The position numbers were made by a program, and so were the translations under genes. The notes beneath the pieces are model-generated. The model made no database searches, had not been told where the DNA came from, and was given only the letters and a program-made list of their open reading frames with translations. A stretch of 42,545 nucleotides of DNA from Gluconacetobacter dulcium (GTDB lineage: Bacteria; Pseudomonadota; Alphaproteobacteria; Acetobacterales; Acetobacteraceae), in NCBI RefSeq assembly GCF_014174165.1, contig NZ_JABEQN010000033.1, positions 1 through 42,545 of the forward strand, read 5' to 3'. This document shows positions 33,067 to 42,498 of this stretch, in pieces (position 1 is the stretch's first letter; every line of letters begins with the position of its first letter).

Positions 33067-33906
33067 ATGTCAGATGGCGCGTCCAAAGCCCCGCCCGCCG
33101 GCACCCTGATGAAGGGCAAGCGCGGCCTCGTAATGGGTGTGGCCAACGACCGCTCGATCGCCTGGGGCATTGCCAATGCCGTGGCGGCCCAGGGCGGCGA
33201 ACTGGCCTTTACCTACCAGGGCGAGGCGCTGGGCAAGCGCGTCCGCCCGCTGGCCGAGCGCGTGGGGTCGTCGCTGGTGCTGCCGTGCGATGTGTCCGAC
33301 GACGCGGCGATGGACGAGACCTTCGCCCGGATCGAGGAAGAATGGGGGCGGCTCGACTTCCTCGTCCATGCCATCGGCTGGGCGGACAAGCAGTTCCTGC
33401 GCGGGCGTTACCTGGACACGCCGCGCGATGCCTTCCTGACCGCGATGGACATCTCGTGCTACTCGTTCACCGCCGTGGCGCGGCGGGCGGCGCGGCTGAT
33501 GACCGATGGCGGCTCGATTCTCACCCTGTCCTATCTCGGCGCCGAGAAGGTGATGCCGCATTACAACGTCATGGGCGTGGCCAAGGCGGCGCTGGAAGCC
33601 TCGGTGCGTTACATGGCCGCCGATCTGGGCGGCGACGGCATTCGCGTCAACGGCATTTCGGCCGGGCCGGTCATGACGCTGGCGGCCAACGGGATCGGCG
33701 ATTTCCGCTATATCCTGAAATGGAACCAGTACAACGCGCCGCTGGAGCGCAACGTGGCGCTGGAAGAAGTCGGCGGGGCGGGGCTGTACATGCTCTCCGA
33801 CCTGTCGGGCGGCGTGACCGGCGAGATCCATCATGTGGATTGCGGCTACAACATCGTGGGCATGAAGAACCCCAAGGCGCCCGACATCAGCGTCACCAAC
33901 GACTGA
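33067..33906 (+). CDS. fabI: Enoyl-[acyl-carrier-protein] reductase FabI
   Basis: A 279-residue NADH-dependent SDR that completes each round of fatty acid elongation. The FabI signature is present: GVANDRSIAWGIA at about 24-36, the catalytic YNVMGVAKAALE (Tyr-x6-Lys) at about 176-187, and GISAGPVMTLA. ATG at 33067 has GAGG 8 bp upstream. A 6-bp inverted repeat (TCGGAC-CTT-GTCCGA, 32983-32997) lies in the divergent pdxH/fabI gap. The stop codon abuts the repeat at 33907. Confidence 0.94.
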   Translation: MSDGASKAPPAGTLMKGKRGLVMGVANDRSIAWGIANAVAAQGGELAFTYQGEALGKRVRPLAERVGSSLVLPCDVSDDAAMDETFARIEEEWGRLDFLVHAIGWADKQFLRGRYLDTPRDAFLTAMDISCYSFTAVARRAARLMTDGGSILTLSYLGAEKVMPHYNVMGVAKAALEASVRYMAADLGGDGIRVNGISAGPVMTLAANGIGDFRYILKWNQYNAPLERNVALEEVGGAGLYMLSDLSGGVTGEIHHVDCGYNIVGMKNPKAPDISVTND

Positions 33907-34068
33907 AAACCTGACCGGAAACGGGCGCTGGCGGCGATCCGACGCGCGTTTCCTGCGCTTCGGTGCTCACGGCCATCAAGGCCGCTCCGCTCCGATGCTC
34001 GGAAACACACGACGGGCGCGGCCCTGCGGGCCGCTCTCACTCGCCAGCCCCCGTTTCCGGTCAGGTTT
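33907..34068. repeat. 162-bp inverted-repeat cassette between fabI and aroC
   Basis: The outer 27-bp arms (33907-33933 and 34042-34068) are complementary with a single mismatch. They start with AAACCTGACCGGAAACGGG on the left and end with CCCGTTTCCGGTCAGGTTT on the right. The 108-bp interior is itself self-complementary in parts, including GCGGCCC-TGC-GGGCCGC (about 34017-34033) and GGCC-ATCAA-GGCC. It begins at the base after the fabI stop. It could be a terminator-bearing repeat, a MITE or a paired REP element. Confidence 0.65.
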
Positions 34069-34105
34069 TACGAACTGGGGATCGTAGCAAAGGGATTATC
34101 GGGTC

Positions 34106-35194
34106 ATGTCGGATAACAGTTTCGGGCATCTGTTTCGGGTGACGACCTGGGGGGAGAGTCATGGGCCGGCCATTGGCTGTGTGGTCGATGGCTGCCCGCC
34201 GCGCATTGCGCTGTCCGAGGCCGATATCCAGCCCTGGCTGGACCAGCGGCGGCCCGGCCAGTCGAAATTCACCACCCAGCGGCAGGAGCCCGATACCGTC
34301 GAGATCCTGTCCGGCGTGTTCGAGGGGAAGACGACCGGCACCCCGATCTCGCTGCTGATCCGCAATGTGGACCAGCGGTCGCGCGATTACGGCGATATCG
34401 CCGAACGCTATCGGCCGGGCCATGCCGATGTGGCCTATGACCTGAAATACGGGATTCGCGATTATCGCGGCGGCGGCCGGTCCTCGGCCCGCGAGACGGC
34501 GATGCGGGTGGCGGCGGGTGCGGTCGCGCGGCAGGTGCTGGGCGCGGGCGTGCGGATTCGGGGCGCGCTGGTGCAGGTCGGCACCCATGCCGTGGACCGG
34601 GCGCGCTGGGACTGGGACGCGGTGGGGGACAATCCGTTCTTCTGTCCCGACCCGCAGATGGTGCCGGTGTGGGAAGAGTATCTGGGCGCCGTGCGCAAGG
34701 CGGGATCGTCGGTCGGCGCGGTGGTCGAGATCATGGCCGAAGGGGTGCCGCCGGGGCTGGGGGCGCCGATCTACGGCAAGCTGGATTCCGATCTGGCGAT
34801 GGCGCTGATGAGCATCAATGCCGTGAAGGGGGTCGAGATCGGGGACGGGTTCGCCGCCGCCGCGCTGACCGGTGAGGAAAACGCCGACCCGATGCGGATG
34901 GAAGACGGGCGACTGGTCTTCGACGCCAATCATGCGGGCGGTGTGCTGGGCGGGATTTCGACCGGCCAGCCGCTGGTGGCGCGGTTTGCGGTGAAGCCGA
35001 CCAGCTCGATTCTGACGCCCGTGCCGTCGGTGACGCGGAGCAGGGAGAATGTGGCGGTTTCGACGCGCGGGCGGCATGATCCGTGCGTGGGGATTCGGGC
35101 CGTGCCGGTGGGCGAGGCGATGATGGCGTGCGTGCTCGCCGATCATCTTCTACGCCATCGCGGTCAGACGGGGCACGATCCGCGCCCCGCCTGA
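34106..35194 (+). CDS. aroC: Chorismate synthase AroC
   Basis: A 362-residue FMNH2-dependent enzyme for the last shikimate-pathway step (EPSP to chorismate). Signatures are [20 protein letters not shown] near the N-terminus, [51 protein letters not shown] (as [11 protein letters not shown]) and the C-terminal [17 protein letters not shown]. The start ATG at 34106 follows a weak SD. It is convergent with the OsmC gene, 12 bp away. Confidence 0.95.
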   Translation: MSDNSFGHLFRVTTWGESHGPAIGCVVDGCPPRIALSEADIQPWLDQRRPGQSKFTTQRQEPDTVEILSGVFEGKTTGTPISLLIRNVDQRSRDYGDIAERYRPGHADVAYDLKYGIRDYRGGGRSSARETAMRVAAGAVARQVLGAGVRIRGALVQVGTHAVDRARWDWDAVGDNPFFCPDPQMVPVWEEYLGAVRKAGSSVGAVVEIMAEGVPPGLGAPIYGKLDSDLAMALMSINAVKGVEIGDGFAAAALTGEENADPMRMEDGRLVFDANHAGGVLGGISTGQPLVARFAVKPTSSILTPVPSVTRSRENVAVSTRGRHDPCVGIRAVPVGEAMMACVLADHLLRHRGQTGHDPRPA

Positions 35195-35206
35195 CGGGCG
35201 AGAGGG

Positions 35207-35638
35207 TCAGGCTTTCAGCGTCGCTTCCAGCGTGATTTCGGCCTTGAGTAGTTTGGAGATCGGGCAGCCGGCCTTGGCCTTGGCGGCGAGTTCCTGGAAC
35301 TGCTCTTCGGTGATGCCGGGGATGGTGGCCGTCAGCGTCAGGTGGGCGGCGGTGACGGCGAAGCCTTCGGCCTGCTTTTCCAGCGAGATGACCGATTTCG
35401 TATCCAGCGCGGTGGCGGTGAGGCCGGCGCCGCCGAGGATGCCCGAGAGGGCCATGGCGAAGCAGGCGGCGTGCGACGCGCCGATCAGTTCCTCGGGGTT
35501 GGTGCCGGCGACGCCCTCGAAGCGGGTGTTGAAGCCGTAGGGCTGGGCGGACAGGGCGCCGCTTTCGGTCGAGACGGTGCCTTTGCCCTCCTTGATGCTG
35601 CCTTCCCAGTGGGCGGTGCCGAATTTCTTGATGGTCAT
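35207..35638 (-). CDS. OsmC-family peroxiredoxin
   Basis: A 143-residue thiol peroxidase for organic hydroperoxides. The two redox Cys are Cys59 in HAACFAM and Cys125 in AGCPISK, with Arg39 and Glu50 as expected for the peroxide site. Length and Cys spacing match the OsmC rather than the shorter YhfA-type group. Expressed proteins of this family work as cytoplasmic dimers. It is divergent from metX across a 208-bp gap. Confidence 0.9.
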   Translation of the reverse strand: MTIKKFGTAHWEGSIKEGKGTVSTESGALSAQPYGFNTRFEGVAGTNPEELIGASHAACFAMALSGILGGAGLTATALDTKSVISLEKQAEGFAVTAAHLTLTATIPGITEEQFQELAAKAKAGCPISKLLKAEITLEATLKA

Positions 35639-35661
35639 GGCGTCGGTTCCTTCGATGGTTG

Positions 35662-35721
35662 GCCGCGTGCCCGACCTTAACGCGGCATCGTGCGGGAGGG
35701 ACCTGCGCGGCCGCGCACGAT
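35662..35721. promoter_or_regulatory. Inverted repeats in the osmC/metX divergent region
   Basis: Three repeats crowd this stretch. GCCGCGT-N11-ACGCGGC spans 35662-35686. ATCGTGCG-N19-CGCACGAT spans 35687-35721. A 14-bp palindrome TGCGCGGCCGCGCA (35704-35717) lies in the second. The half-site GCACGAT of the cys palindrome appears here, but in everted orientation. No SAM riboswitch of the types common before metX was seen. Confidence 0.4.
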
Positions 35722-35846
35722 CCTGTGAGAGGGGGCGTGGTGCGGGTGCGGTGCAGGCGCCTGTTGCGTGCGGCGGGCGCTGGTGCCATAGGACGACCGG
35801 ACCGTGACAGGGATATTGCCCGCTTCCCGCAATCGCTCATGACGGA

Positions 35847-37016
35847 ATGCCTGCCCGCGCAATGGACCAGACAACGCCCGCCCATATCGAACATGCGCAT
35901 ATGCTGTTCCCCGAGGGGATGCAGCTTGAGTGCGGCTTTCTGCTGGCGCCGGTCCGGGTTGCCTATCGGACCTATGGCACGCTGTCGGCGGCGCGCGACA
36001 ATGCGATCGTGGTCTGTCATGCGCTGACGGGCGACCAGTATCTGGCGGAGACCCATCCGCTGACCGGCAAGCCGGGATGGTGGGGCCGCATGGTCGGGCC
36101 GGGGCTGCCGATCGATACCGACCGGTTCTTCGTGATCTGCATGAACGTGCTCGGCGGCTGCATGGGCTCGACCGGGCCGCGCGATGCGCGCCCCGACATG
36201 CCGGGCGAGCCGTGGGGCACCGATTTTCCGCCGATCACCATCCGCGACATGGTGCGGGCGCAGAAGCTGGTGGTCGATGCGCTGGGGATCGGCCGGCTGT
36301 TTGCCGTGGTCGGTGGCTCGATGGGCGGGATGCAGGTGCTGGAATGGGCCGCGACCTTCCCCGAGATGGTTTTCGCCGCGATGCCGATCGCGACCTCGCC
36401 CTTTCATTCGGCGCAGAACATCGCCTTCAACGAGGTGAGCCGGCAGGCGATCTTCGCCGACCCCGAATGGCATGGCGGGCGCTACTGGGAGCAGGGGGCG
36501 ATACCGGCGCGCGGGCTGGCGGTGGCGCGGATGATGGCGCACATCACCTATCTGTCCGAAGAGGCGCTGACGCGGAAATTCGGCCGCCGGGTGCGGCGCG
36601 ACCCGTACAACCAGGCGGGGGCGATGTCGCTGTTCGGCGAGATCTTCGAGGTGGAGAGCTATCTGCGCCATCAGGGGTCGTCGTTCGTGCGGCGGTTCGA
36701 TGCCAATTCCTATCTGACCATCACCCGTGCCATGGATTATTTCGACCTCGGCGCCGAGCATGACGGGGACCCGTCGCGGCCCTTCCATGGCACGCGCACG
36801 CGCTTCTGCATCGTTTCGTTCACCTCCGACTGGCTGTTTCCGACCTCGCAGGCGCGGGTGCTGGCGCGGGCGCTGAACCGGGCGGCGGCCAACGTGTCGT
36901 TCGTCGAGATCGACAGCGACAAGGGGCATGATGCGTTTCTGCTCGACGAGCCGGATTTCGACCGGACGGTGCGCGGTTTCCTCTCCGGCGCCGCCGAACA
37001 TGCACGGATCGGCTGA
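35847..37016 (+). CDS. metX: Homoserine O-acetyltransferase MetX
   Basis: A 389-residue alpha/beta-hydrolase-fold enzyme that acylates homoserine for methionine synthesis. The catalytic triad is Ser158 (GGSMGG), Asp328 (SDWLFP) and His361 (KGHDAF). Other signatures are [21 protein letters not shown] and [11 protein letters not shown]. Acetyl rather than succinyl donor is the family default but was not tested. ATG at 35847 was used; ATG at 35862 is also in frame. metW follows 3 bp later, a common alphaproteobacterial pair. Confidence 0.92.
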   Translation: MPARAMDQTTPAHIEHAHMLFPEGMQLECGFLLAPVRVAYRTYGTLSAARDNAIVVCHALTGDQYLAETHPLTGKPGWWGRMVGPGLPIDTDRFFVICMNVLGGCMGSTGPRDARPDMPGEPWGTDFPPITIRDMVRAQKLVVDALGIGRLFAVVGGSMGGMQVLEWAATFPEMVFAAMPIATSPFHSAQNIAFNEVSRQAIFADPEWHGGRYWEQGAIPARGLAVARMMAHITYLSEEALTRKFGRRVRRDPYNQAGAMSLFGEIFEVESYLRHQGSSFVRRFDANSYLTITRAMDYFDLGAEHDGDPSRPFHGTRTRFCIVSFTSDWLFPTSQARVLARALNRAAANVSFVEIDSDKGHDAFLLDEPDFDRTVRGFLSGAAEHARIG

Positions 37017-37019
37017 CCC

Positions 37020-37625
37020 ATGCGCCTAGACCAGCGGCTGATCGCCGACATGATCCGTCCCGGCACGCGGGTGCTCGACATCGGCAGCGGTGACGGGACG
37101 TTGCTGGATTATCTGTTCCGCACCCGTGGCTGCGATGCGCGGGGGATCGAGATCGACATGCGCGAGGTCACGCGCTCGGTCGCGCACGGGCTGCCGGTGA
37201 TGCATGGCGATGCCGACCACGATCTGGCGCATTATCCCGACGAAGCCTTCGATTACGTGGTGTTGCAGCGCACCTTGCAGGCGGTCGAGCGGCCGCGCGA
37301 GGTGCTGCGCCAGATGCTGCGGATCGGGCGGCATGCCATCGTCTCGTTTCCCAATTTCGGCCACTGGCAGTTGCGGCTGAAGCTGCTGACCAGCGGGCGC
37401 ATGCCGATGACTGCCGTGTGGCATACGCCGTGGTACCAGACGCCCAACATTCACCCCTGCACCATCCTCGACTTCCTGATGCTGTGCCGGGAAGAGGGCT
37501 ATGTGGTCGAGCAGTGGATGGCGGTGGACGAGGATGGCGAGCGCGCGCCCTGGCGCCGCTCCATCCGGCTGGCCAATCTGTTCGGCGAGCAGGCGCTGTT
37601 CCTGCTGCGGCGCCGGGGGCGCTGA
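37020..37625 (+). CDS. metW: Methionine biosynthesis protein MetW
   Basis: A 201-residue methyltransferase-fold protein. Motif I is VLDIGSGDGTLLDYL at about 16-30, and FDYVVLQRTLQAVERP and SFPNFGHWQLRLKLL are MetW hallmarks. MetW works with MetX in homoserine acylation in some bacteria; its exact chemistry is unclear. It starts 3 bp after metX, so the genes are co-transcribed. The kinase gene follows 30 bp downstream. Confidence 0.92.
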   Translation: MRLDQRLIADMIRPGTRVLDIGSGDGTLLDYLFRTRGCDARGIEIDMREVTRSVAHGLPVMHGDADHDLAHYPDEAFDYVVLQRTLQAVERPREVLRQMLRIGRHAIVSFPNFGHWQLRLKLLTSGRMPMTAVWHTPWYQTPNIHPCTILDFLMLCREEGYVVEQWMAVDEDGERAPWRRSIRLANLFGEQALFLLRRRGR

Positions 37626-37655
37626 AATGATGCGACGGGACGGGGCGGGCCGCTC

Positions 37656-38546
37656 GTGACGGTCCGTACGCTTCTGGTCGGGATCGACGGGGGTGGGACG
37701 CGGACGCGCCTGCGGCTGGCGACGCCCGAAGGCACTGTGCTGGCCGATGGCGACGGCGGCCCGGCCAATATCGCCCTCGATGCCGGGCCGGCGCGGGAGT
37801 CGATCCGGCAGGCGCTGGATCTGGCGCTGTCGCGCGTCGGGCTGCTGGGGGCGGACTGCCGGCTGATCGCGGTTGCCGGGCTGGCGGGGGCCGAGGCGAC
37901 CGGGGCGGTGGCGCGCTTCAACGCCCGGCCGGCGATGTTCGCGCGGCTGCGGATCGTCTCGGATGCCTATACGTCCTGCGTGGGGGCGCATGCGGGCGCG
38001 GACGGTGCGATGGTCGCGGCCGGGACCGGGACGGTCGGGCTGGCCATTGCCGGCGGGGCGACGCGGCGGGTCGGCGGCTGGGGCTTTCCGCAGGGGGATG
38101 AAGGCGGCGGCGCCTGGATCGGGTTGCAGGCCATCCGGCTGATGCTGCGCGCCGGCGATGGCCGCATTCCCCGCACCCTGTTGAGCGAGGCCGTGCGGGC
38201 GCGGCTGGCGGATGGCGGGGCGGACCCGATGCTGTGGGCGGTCGGGGCGCGGGCCGCCGATTTTGCCGCGCTGGTGCCGATGGTCGCCGCGCTGGCCAGG
38301 GACGGGGACGCGGAGGCGCGGGACCTGCTGGGCCGGGCCGGGGCGGAAATCGAACTGCTGCTGGGTGCCCTGCGGGCGGCGGACGGGTTTGCCTCCTTGC
38401 CCTGCTGTGTGCTGGGTGGGTTGGCGCCGCTGGTGCTGCCCTATCTTTCCCCCGCCACGCGGGCCGGGCTCTCCGCGCCGAAGGGCGATGCCATCGACGG
38501 GGCGATGAGGCTGGCGAAGCGGCTGCACGAGACGCCGCCGGCCTAG
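37656..38546 (+). CDS. BadF/BadG/BcrA/BcrD-type ATPase, likely N-acetylglucosamine kinase
   Basis: A 296-residue ASKHA-fold kinase. The phosphate-1 motif is LLVGIDGGGTRTRLRLA, with phosphate-2 AAGTGTVGLA and the loop GGWGFPQGDEGGGAWIG, typical of bacterial N-acetylglucosamine/glucosamine kinases. The C-terminal LGGLAPLVLPYL is the adenosine motif. Start is GTG at 37656. It may salvage amino sugars from cell-wall recycling. It follows metW by 30 bp. Confidence 0.8.
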   Translation: MTVRTLLVGIDGGGTRTRLRLATPEGTVLADGDGGPANIALDAGPARESIRQALDLALSRVGLLGADCRLIAVAGLAGAEATGAVARFNARPAMFARLRIVSDAYTSCVGAHAGADGAMVAAGTGTVGLAIAGGATRRVGGWGFPQGDEGGGAWIGLQAIRLMLRAGDGRIPRTLLSEAVRARLADGGADPMLWAVGARAADFAALVPMVAALARDGDAEARDLLGRAGAEIELLLGALRAADGFASLPCCVLGGLAPLVLPYLSPATRAGLSAPKGDAIDGAMRLAKRLHETPPA

Positions 38547-38861
38547 GCGCTCGGGCGGGGCCGCTGGGCTGCCATCTGGAATAAGGACTTGCGGTGGAGG
38601 CGGCATGCGGGTAGAAGCCCGGCCGTGGACGGCCCCCGCCTGTCCCGTATCTGGACTTGTACGCGCGTGCCTTGATTGATGCGGGGGGCACGGACTGGAC
38701 GGACAAGAGACCCTTTCTGACCCACGGATTACGGTGAATGACAGCGTGTCCTGCCTTTGCAGGGACGCGGGCCGTGCGTCGTGTTTTTTTCGAGTTTTCC
38801 GGATGCTCATCCTGTCGTGAGGAATCCGGCCTTTGCCGAGTGCCCGGAGGCGCTTCATTTC
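38547..38861 (+). promoter_or_regulatory. Long leader region before the RhlE-type helicase
   Basis: A 315-bp gap on the same strand as its neighbours. It holds a strong hairpin, GGCCG-TGGA-CGGCC (38621-38634), nested in GCGGG/CCCGC, and a T-run near 38780-38790. A 24-codon frame at 38605-38679 starts with ATG behind GGAGG and overlaps the hairpin. Cold-induced DEAD-box helicase genes often have long structured leaders, so a regulatory 5'-UTR is plausible. Confidence 0.4.
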
Positions 38862-40139
38862 ATGACGACTTTTGCCGACCTTCAGCTTGCCGAGCCGTTG
38901 CTGCGTGCGCTGAACGAGGAGGGATACACCACCCCGACCCCCATCCAGGCCGGGGCCATCCCGCACCTGCTGGCCGGCCGGGACCTGCTGGGGCTGGCGC
39001 AGACCGGCACCGGCAAGACGGCGGCCTTCGCGCTGCCGATCCTGCACCGTCTGCTGACCCATCAGCGTCGCGCGGCCCCCAAGGGCGCGCGCGTGCTGGT
39101 GCTGGCGCCGACGCGCGAACTGGCGTCGCAGATCGACGAGAGCTTCAAAGCCTATGCCCGCCATATGCGCCTGAGCCATGCCGTGATCTTCGGCGGCGTC
39201 GGCCAGGGCCGGCAGGTCGAGGCGATGCGCCGTGGCGTGGACGTGCTGGTCGCGGCCCCCGGCCGCCTGCTGGACCTGATGGGCCAGGGCCATATCGACC
39301 TGTCGGGCCTGGAAGTGCTGGTGCTGGACGAGGCCGACCGGATGCTGGACATGGGCTTCGTCCGCGACATTCGCCGCATCGTGGCCGAACTGCCGCGCGA
39401 CCGGCAGACGCTGCTGTTCTCGGCCACCATGCCGCGCAGCATCGCCGAACTGGCGCACGGCCTGCTGCGCGACCCGGCCACCGTGCAGGTGACGCCGCCG
39501 TCCAGCACCGTTGACCGGATCCGCCAGGCGGTGATGTTCGTCGATACCGACAAGAAGCGCGATGCGTTGCAGATGCTGGTGGATTCGCCCAAGGTCGAGC
39601 GCGCCGTGGTGTTCACGCTGATGAAGCATGAAGCCAACAAGGTCGCCGCCTTCCTGAACGACCATGGCATCGTGGCCGAGGCGATCCACGGCAACAAGTC
39701 GCAGGGCGCGCGCGAGCGGGCGATGTCGGGCTTCCGCTCCGGCGCCGTCAAGGTGCTGGTGGCGACCGACATCGCGGCGCGCGGCATCGACGTGGACGAC
39801 GTGACGCACGTCTTCAACTACGACCTGCCCAACGTGCCGGAAAGCTATGTCCACCGGATCGGCCGGACGGCGCGTGCCGGGCGTGATGGCTGGGCGGTGT
39901 CGCTGTGCGATGCCGAGCAGCGGGCGTGGCTGCGCGACATCGAGAAGGCGATCGGCAAGCCGATCCCGGTGGTGATGGAGCATCCGTACCATTCCGAGGC
40001 GGCCGAGAAATCGACCATGCGTCCGCCGGTGCTCGGCGGTGGCGGCGGCCGGGGCCGTGGGGGTGGCGGCGGTGGCCGCAACCAGTCCCGCTCGGGTGGC
40101 GGGCAGCATCGCGGTGGCGGTTCGCGCCGGGTTGCGTGA
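38862..40139 (+). CDS. rhlE: DEAD-box RNA helicase, RhlE type
   Basis: A 425-residue ATP-dependent RNA helicase for ribosome assembly and RNA turnover. Motifs in order: TTPTPIQ (Q motif), AQTGTGKT (I), PTRELA (Ia), LDEADRMLDMG (II), FSATMP (III), VVFTLMKH (IV), ATDIAARGIDV (V) and HRIGRTARAGRDG (VI). A Gly/Arg-rich tail (about residues 390-425) probably binds RNA. I chose ATG at 38862, behind CGGAGG; the frame upstream is not family-like. Confidence 0.93.
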   Translation: MTTFADLQLAEPLLRALNEEGYTTPTPIQAGAIPHLLAGRDLLGLAQTGTGKTAAFALPILHRLLTHQRRAAPKGARVLVLAPTRELASQIDESFKAYARHMRLSHAVIFGGVGQGRQVEAMRRGVDVLVAAPGRLLDLMGQGHIDLSGLEVLVLDEADRMLDMGFVRDIRRIVAELPRDRQTLLFSATMPRSIAELAHGLLRDPATVQVTPPSSTVDRIRQAVMFVDTDKKRDALQMLVDSPKVERAVVFTLMKHEANKVAAFLNDHGIVAEAIHGNKSQGARERAMSGFRSGAVKVLVATDIAARGIDVDDVTHVFNYDLPNVPESYVHRIGRTARAGRDGWAVSLCDAEQRAWLRDIEKAIGKPIPVVMEHPYHSEAAEKSTMRPPVLGGGGGRGRGGGGGGRNQSRSGGGQHRGGGSRRVA

Positions 40140-40155
40140 GAGCGAACAGGTGCAT

Positions 40156-40195
40156 GCGCGCCGGGGGTGACCCGGCGCGCTTGTCCTCGTTTTTT
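40156..40195 (+). terminator. Intrinsic terminator after rhlE
   Basis: GCGCGCCGGG-GGTGA-CCCGGCGCGC is a perfect 10-bp stem with a 5-base loop, 17 bp after the rhlE stop. It is followed by TTGTCCTCGTTTTTT. It is the clearest rho-independent terminator in the window. Confidence 0.8.
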
Positions 40196-40225
40196 CCGGT
40201 TTTTCTGTTTCCGGTATTCGCGGCG

Positions 40226-41140
40226 TTACCGATACAGGCGGACCAGTTCCGCCGTGATCAGGTCGTGCAGGGATGCGGCAACTGTCCTGACCGGCTCGCT
40301 GACCGATTTGGGGTCGCGGACGAAGAAATTCAGTTCCGTGCTGAGGTCCATGTCGGCCAGCGGAACGAAGACCAATGTCGCGGCATGGACGTCGTTCCAG
40401 ACATCGACCTCGTTCATGAAGGAAATGCCCCGGTTGTGCTTGATGGTTTCGCGGATCAGGCGCATCGAGTTCGTGCGCAGGGGGGCGATGCGCAGGCGTT
40501 CGGGCAACGCGCTCCGCACCAGACGCCCCAGGGTCATGCTGCGTTCGGGCAGGAGCATCGTTTCCGGATAGCATGCCTCGACAGGGATCGCGCCACGCCC
40601 GGCCAGCCTGTGGCCGGGCGGCACGATGACGCCGACCCTGGTCGTGATGCTGTGTATTTTCCAGATATCGTCATCTGATATGTTCTGGGCGAAGGCGACC
40701 ATCAGGTCGATCTCGCGGGATTTCAGTTTCCGGACCAGATCCTCGGCGAGAAAATAGACTCGGATATTGATCTTGATGCGCGGGTTGCGCTCCGTGATCG
40801 CGGCCAGCAGATCGGCGAAAGTGCTGCCGACCAGGCAATCCATGATGCCGATGGTGATTTCGATGCGCTCCCCGACCCGGAGATTTTCCAGTTCGGTATG
40901 CAGCGAGTCGATCTGGTCGCGGCACTGACAGAGTTTTTCCCACACCATTGTGCCGACACCGGTCAGTCGGACGCCGCGTGGCAGGCGCTCCAGCAGGCGG
41001 ACGCCCAGTTCGTCCTCGAAATTGAGAATCTGGCGGTTCACGGCCGATGCCGACAGGTTCAGATGGACCGCCGCCTTGCGGATGGAACCGACTTCGGCGA
41101 CTTCGAGAAAGCAGCGGGCGCCGGTGGTCAGGATCGGCAT
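40226..41140 (-). CDS. LysR-family transcriptional regulator
   Basis: A 304-residue LTTR. The N-terminal winged HTH (about residues 5-65) reads RCFLEVAEVGSIRKAAVHLN then SASAVNRQILNFEDELGVRLLERLPRGVRLT (quoted in pieces). The rest is a two-lobed periplasmic-binding-like effector domain, with DLMVAFAQ and VPPGHRLAGRG. ATG at 41140 follows GGAGGAACG. It is divergent from a TonB-dependent receptor gene and may control it. The effector is unknown. Confidence 0.88.
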   Translation of the reverse strand: MPILTTGARCFLEVAEVGSIRKAAVHLNLSASAVNRQILNFEDELGVRLLERLPRGVRLTGVGTMVWEKLCQCRDQIDSLHTELENLRVGERIEITIGIMDCLVGSTFADLLAAITERNPRIKINIRVYFLAEDLVRKLKSREIDLMVAFAQNISDDDIWKIHSITTRVGVIVPPGHRLAGRGAIPVEACYPETMLLPERSMTLGRLVRSALPERLRIAPLRTNSMRLIRETIKHNRGISFMNEVDVWNDVHAATLVFVPLADMDLSTELNFFVRDPKSVSEPVRTVAASLHDLITAELVRLYR

Positions 41141-41291
41141 CGTTCCTCCAGTGTGCAGTTTTCCTGCACGGACCTGATCGAAAATACAGCTTGTTCTATT
41201 TATTCTGATACTGCACCAATGTTCCGTGCATCGCTAGCGGTATTGATATGATTTCTTCCGCTGATGTTAAATATTTCTTGGAACAAAAGAA
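41141..41291. promoter_or_regulatory. Divergent LysR / TonB-receptor promoter region
   Basis: A 151-bp A/T-rich gap. A candidate receptor promoter is TTGATA (41243-41248), an 18-bp spacer and TTAAAT (41267-41272). Two dyads may be LysR sites: GTGCAG-TTTTC-CTGCAC (41153-41169) and TGCAC-N9-GTGCA (41212-41230). Confidence 0.5.
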
Positions 41292-42461
41292 ATGTTCAAT
41301 GTTGAAAAACGACATATTGCGAAGATATCATCCAATATCGTTCTTGTGACGTCATTGGTTTCCCTGTCCTGTATCGACAATGGCGTGCGCGCGGAAACGC
41401 TGCACAAGTCGCGCCGGGCCGCCGCGTCGCCGCCTGTGGCGCGGCCGCAGGCGGAGCGTGTCGATATCGTCGGCACGCTGGGCCGCGACGTGCTGGGGGG
41501 CGGGTTCATGACGGTGCATCGTGACACGCACGCGCAGAGCACCGTGACCCAGGCGGCCATCGCCCGGCTCAGCCCCAGCCCCAACCCCCTGCAATATATG
41601 GCCACCATGCCCGGCGCGACCGTCGCCAATGCCGACCCGTTCGGCATGGCGCAGGGTAATATCAGTGTACGTGGCATGAACAGCGACCAGATCGGCTTTA
41701 CGCTGGATGGCGTGCCGTTGAACGATGTCGGAACTTACATGGTTTTTCCGAACCAGTATGCCGATACGGAAAATCTTGGCCGGATCAGCCTGCAACCCGG
41801 TGCGTCCGATGTCGAGACGCCGGTGACCGGGGCTTCCGGCGGGTTGGTGAGCATGGAGCTTGCGGACCCGGACAGGAAAGCGGGCGGGTTCGTATCGGCG
41901 TCCGGCGGGTCGTTTTCGTACAATCGCGAATTCATCCGGTTGCAAAGCGGGGAAATCGGACGGTCGGGCGTGCGGGCCTATGCGTCGGCCTCGCACATCT
42001 CGGACAATCATTTCCGGGGACCGGGCTGGGATCGGCGGACGCATGTCGATTTCAAGCTGTTGAAGGATTGGGACAATGGCTCGACGAGCCGGGTTTCGAT
42101 GACATACGACAACGCCACGAAGACCCAGTATCTGAACCCGAGCCTGGCCGCCTGGCAGGCGCAGGGGGTGAACGCCAATCTCGCGGGGGCCTATACTGGG
42201 CGGAACGCGGATTATTTCGGACTGCATATCAATCCGTTCGTGACCATCACGGTCAGCGCGCCGCAGCATGTCGTCCTGAACCGGCACCTGACGGCCGCGT
42301 TCCGGCCGTATCTTTACTATACGTCGGGCACGCTCGCGGGGGCGTCGGTGCTGAATGGCGGATCTTTGTGGTACGGGCCGCGGAACGTGACCGGTTCGGT
42401 AGTCGGTGCGCCGGCAGGGGCGTTCGTGGCGTATACCCCCAATACTGTTCACTTAGAGTGA
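41292..42461 (+). pseudogene. TonB-dependent receptor, 3'-truncated
   Basis: The first 389 residues of an outer-membrane TonB-dependent receptor. After a leader (NIVLVTSLVSLSCI) comes a plug domain: PLQYMATMPGATV, ISVRGMNSDQIGFTLDGVPLND, and GASDVETPVTGASGG. Barrel strands begin at about residue 195. Receptors of this type are usually twice this length. The frame ends abruptly at AYTPNTVHLE just as the barrel should continue, and the sequence after it is unlike a receptor. I infer disruption by an inserted element near 42446. The substrate is unknown. Confidence 0.72.
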
Positions 42462-42498
42462 TAATCTGCTAGGTTCTCTCCGATGGGAGGGAAGCGGC
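42446..42498. mobile_element. Probable left end of an inserted mobile element
   Basis: The receptor's family-like sequence stops at about 42446. What follows is unrelated, begins with the small palindrome CACT-TAG-AGTG, and leads within 50 bp to a new start codon behind GGAGG. This fits the end of an insertion sequence. The right end and target duplication lie outside the window, so this is inference. Confidence 0.45.

Noticed and set aside
35639-35846. SAM riboswitch before metX
   Set aside because: Many alphaproteobacterial metX genes have one, but no SAM-II-like conserved core was found here; only plain inverted repeats.
37026-40574. 1182-residue open frame on the minus strand
   Set aside because: It is antisense to metW, the kinase and rhlE, whose motifs are complete. 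It has the same biased composition as other antisense shadows.
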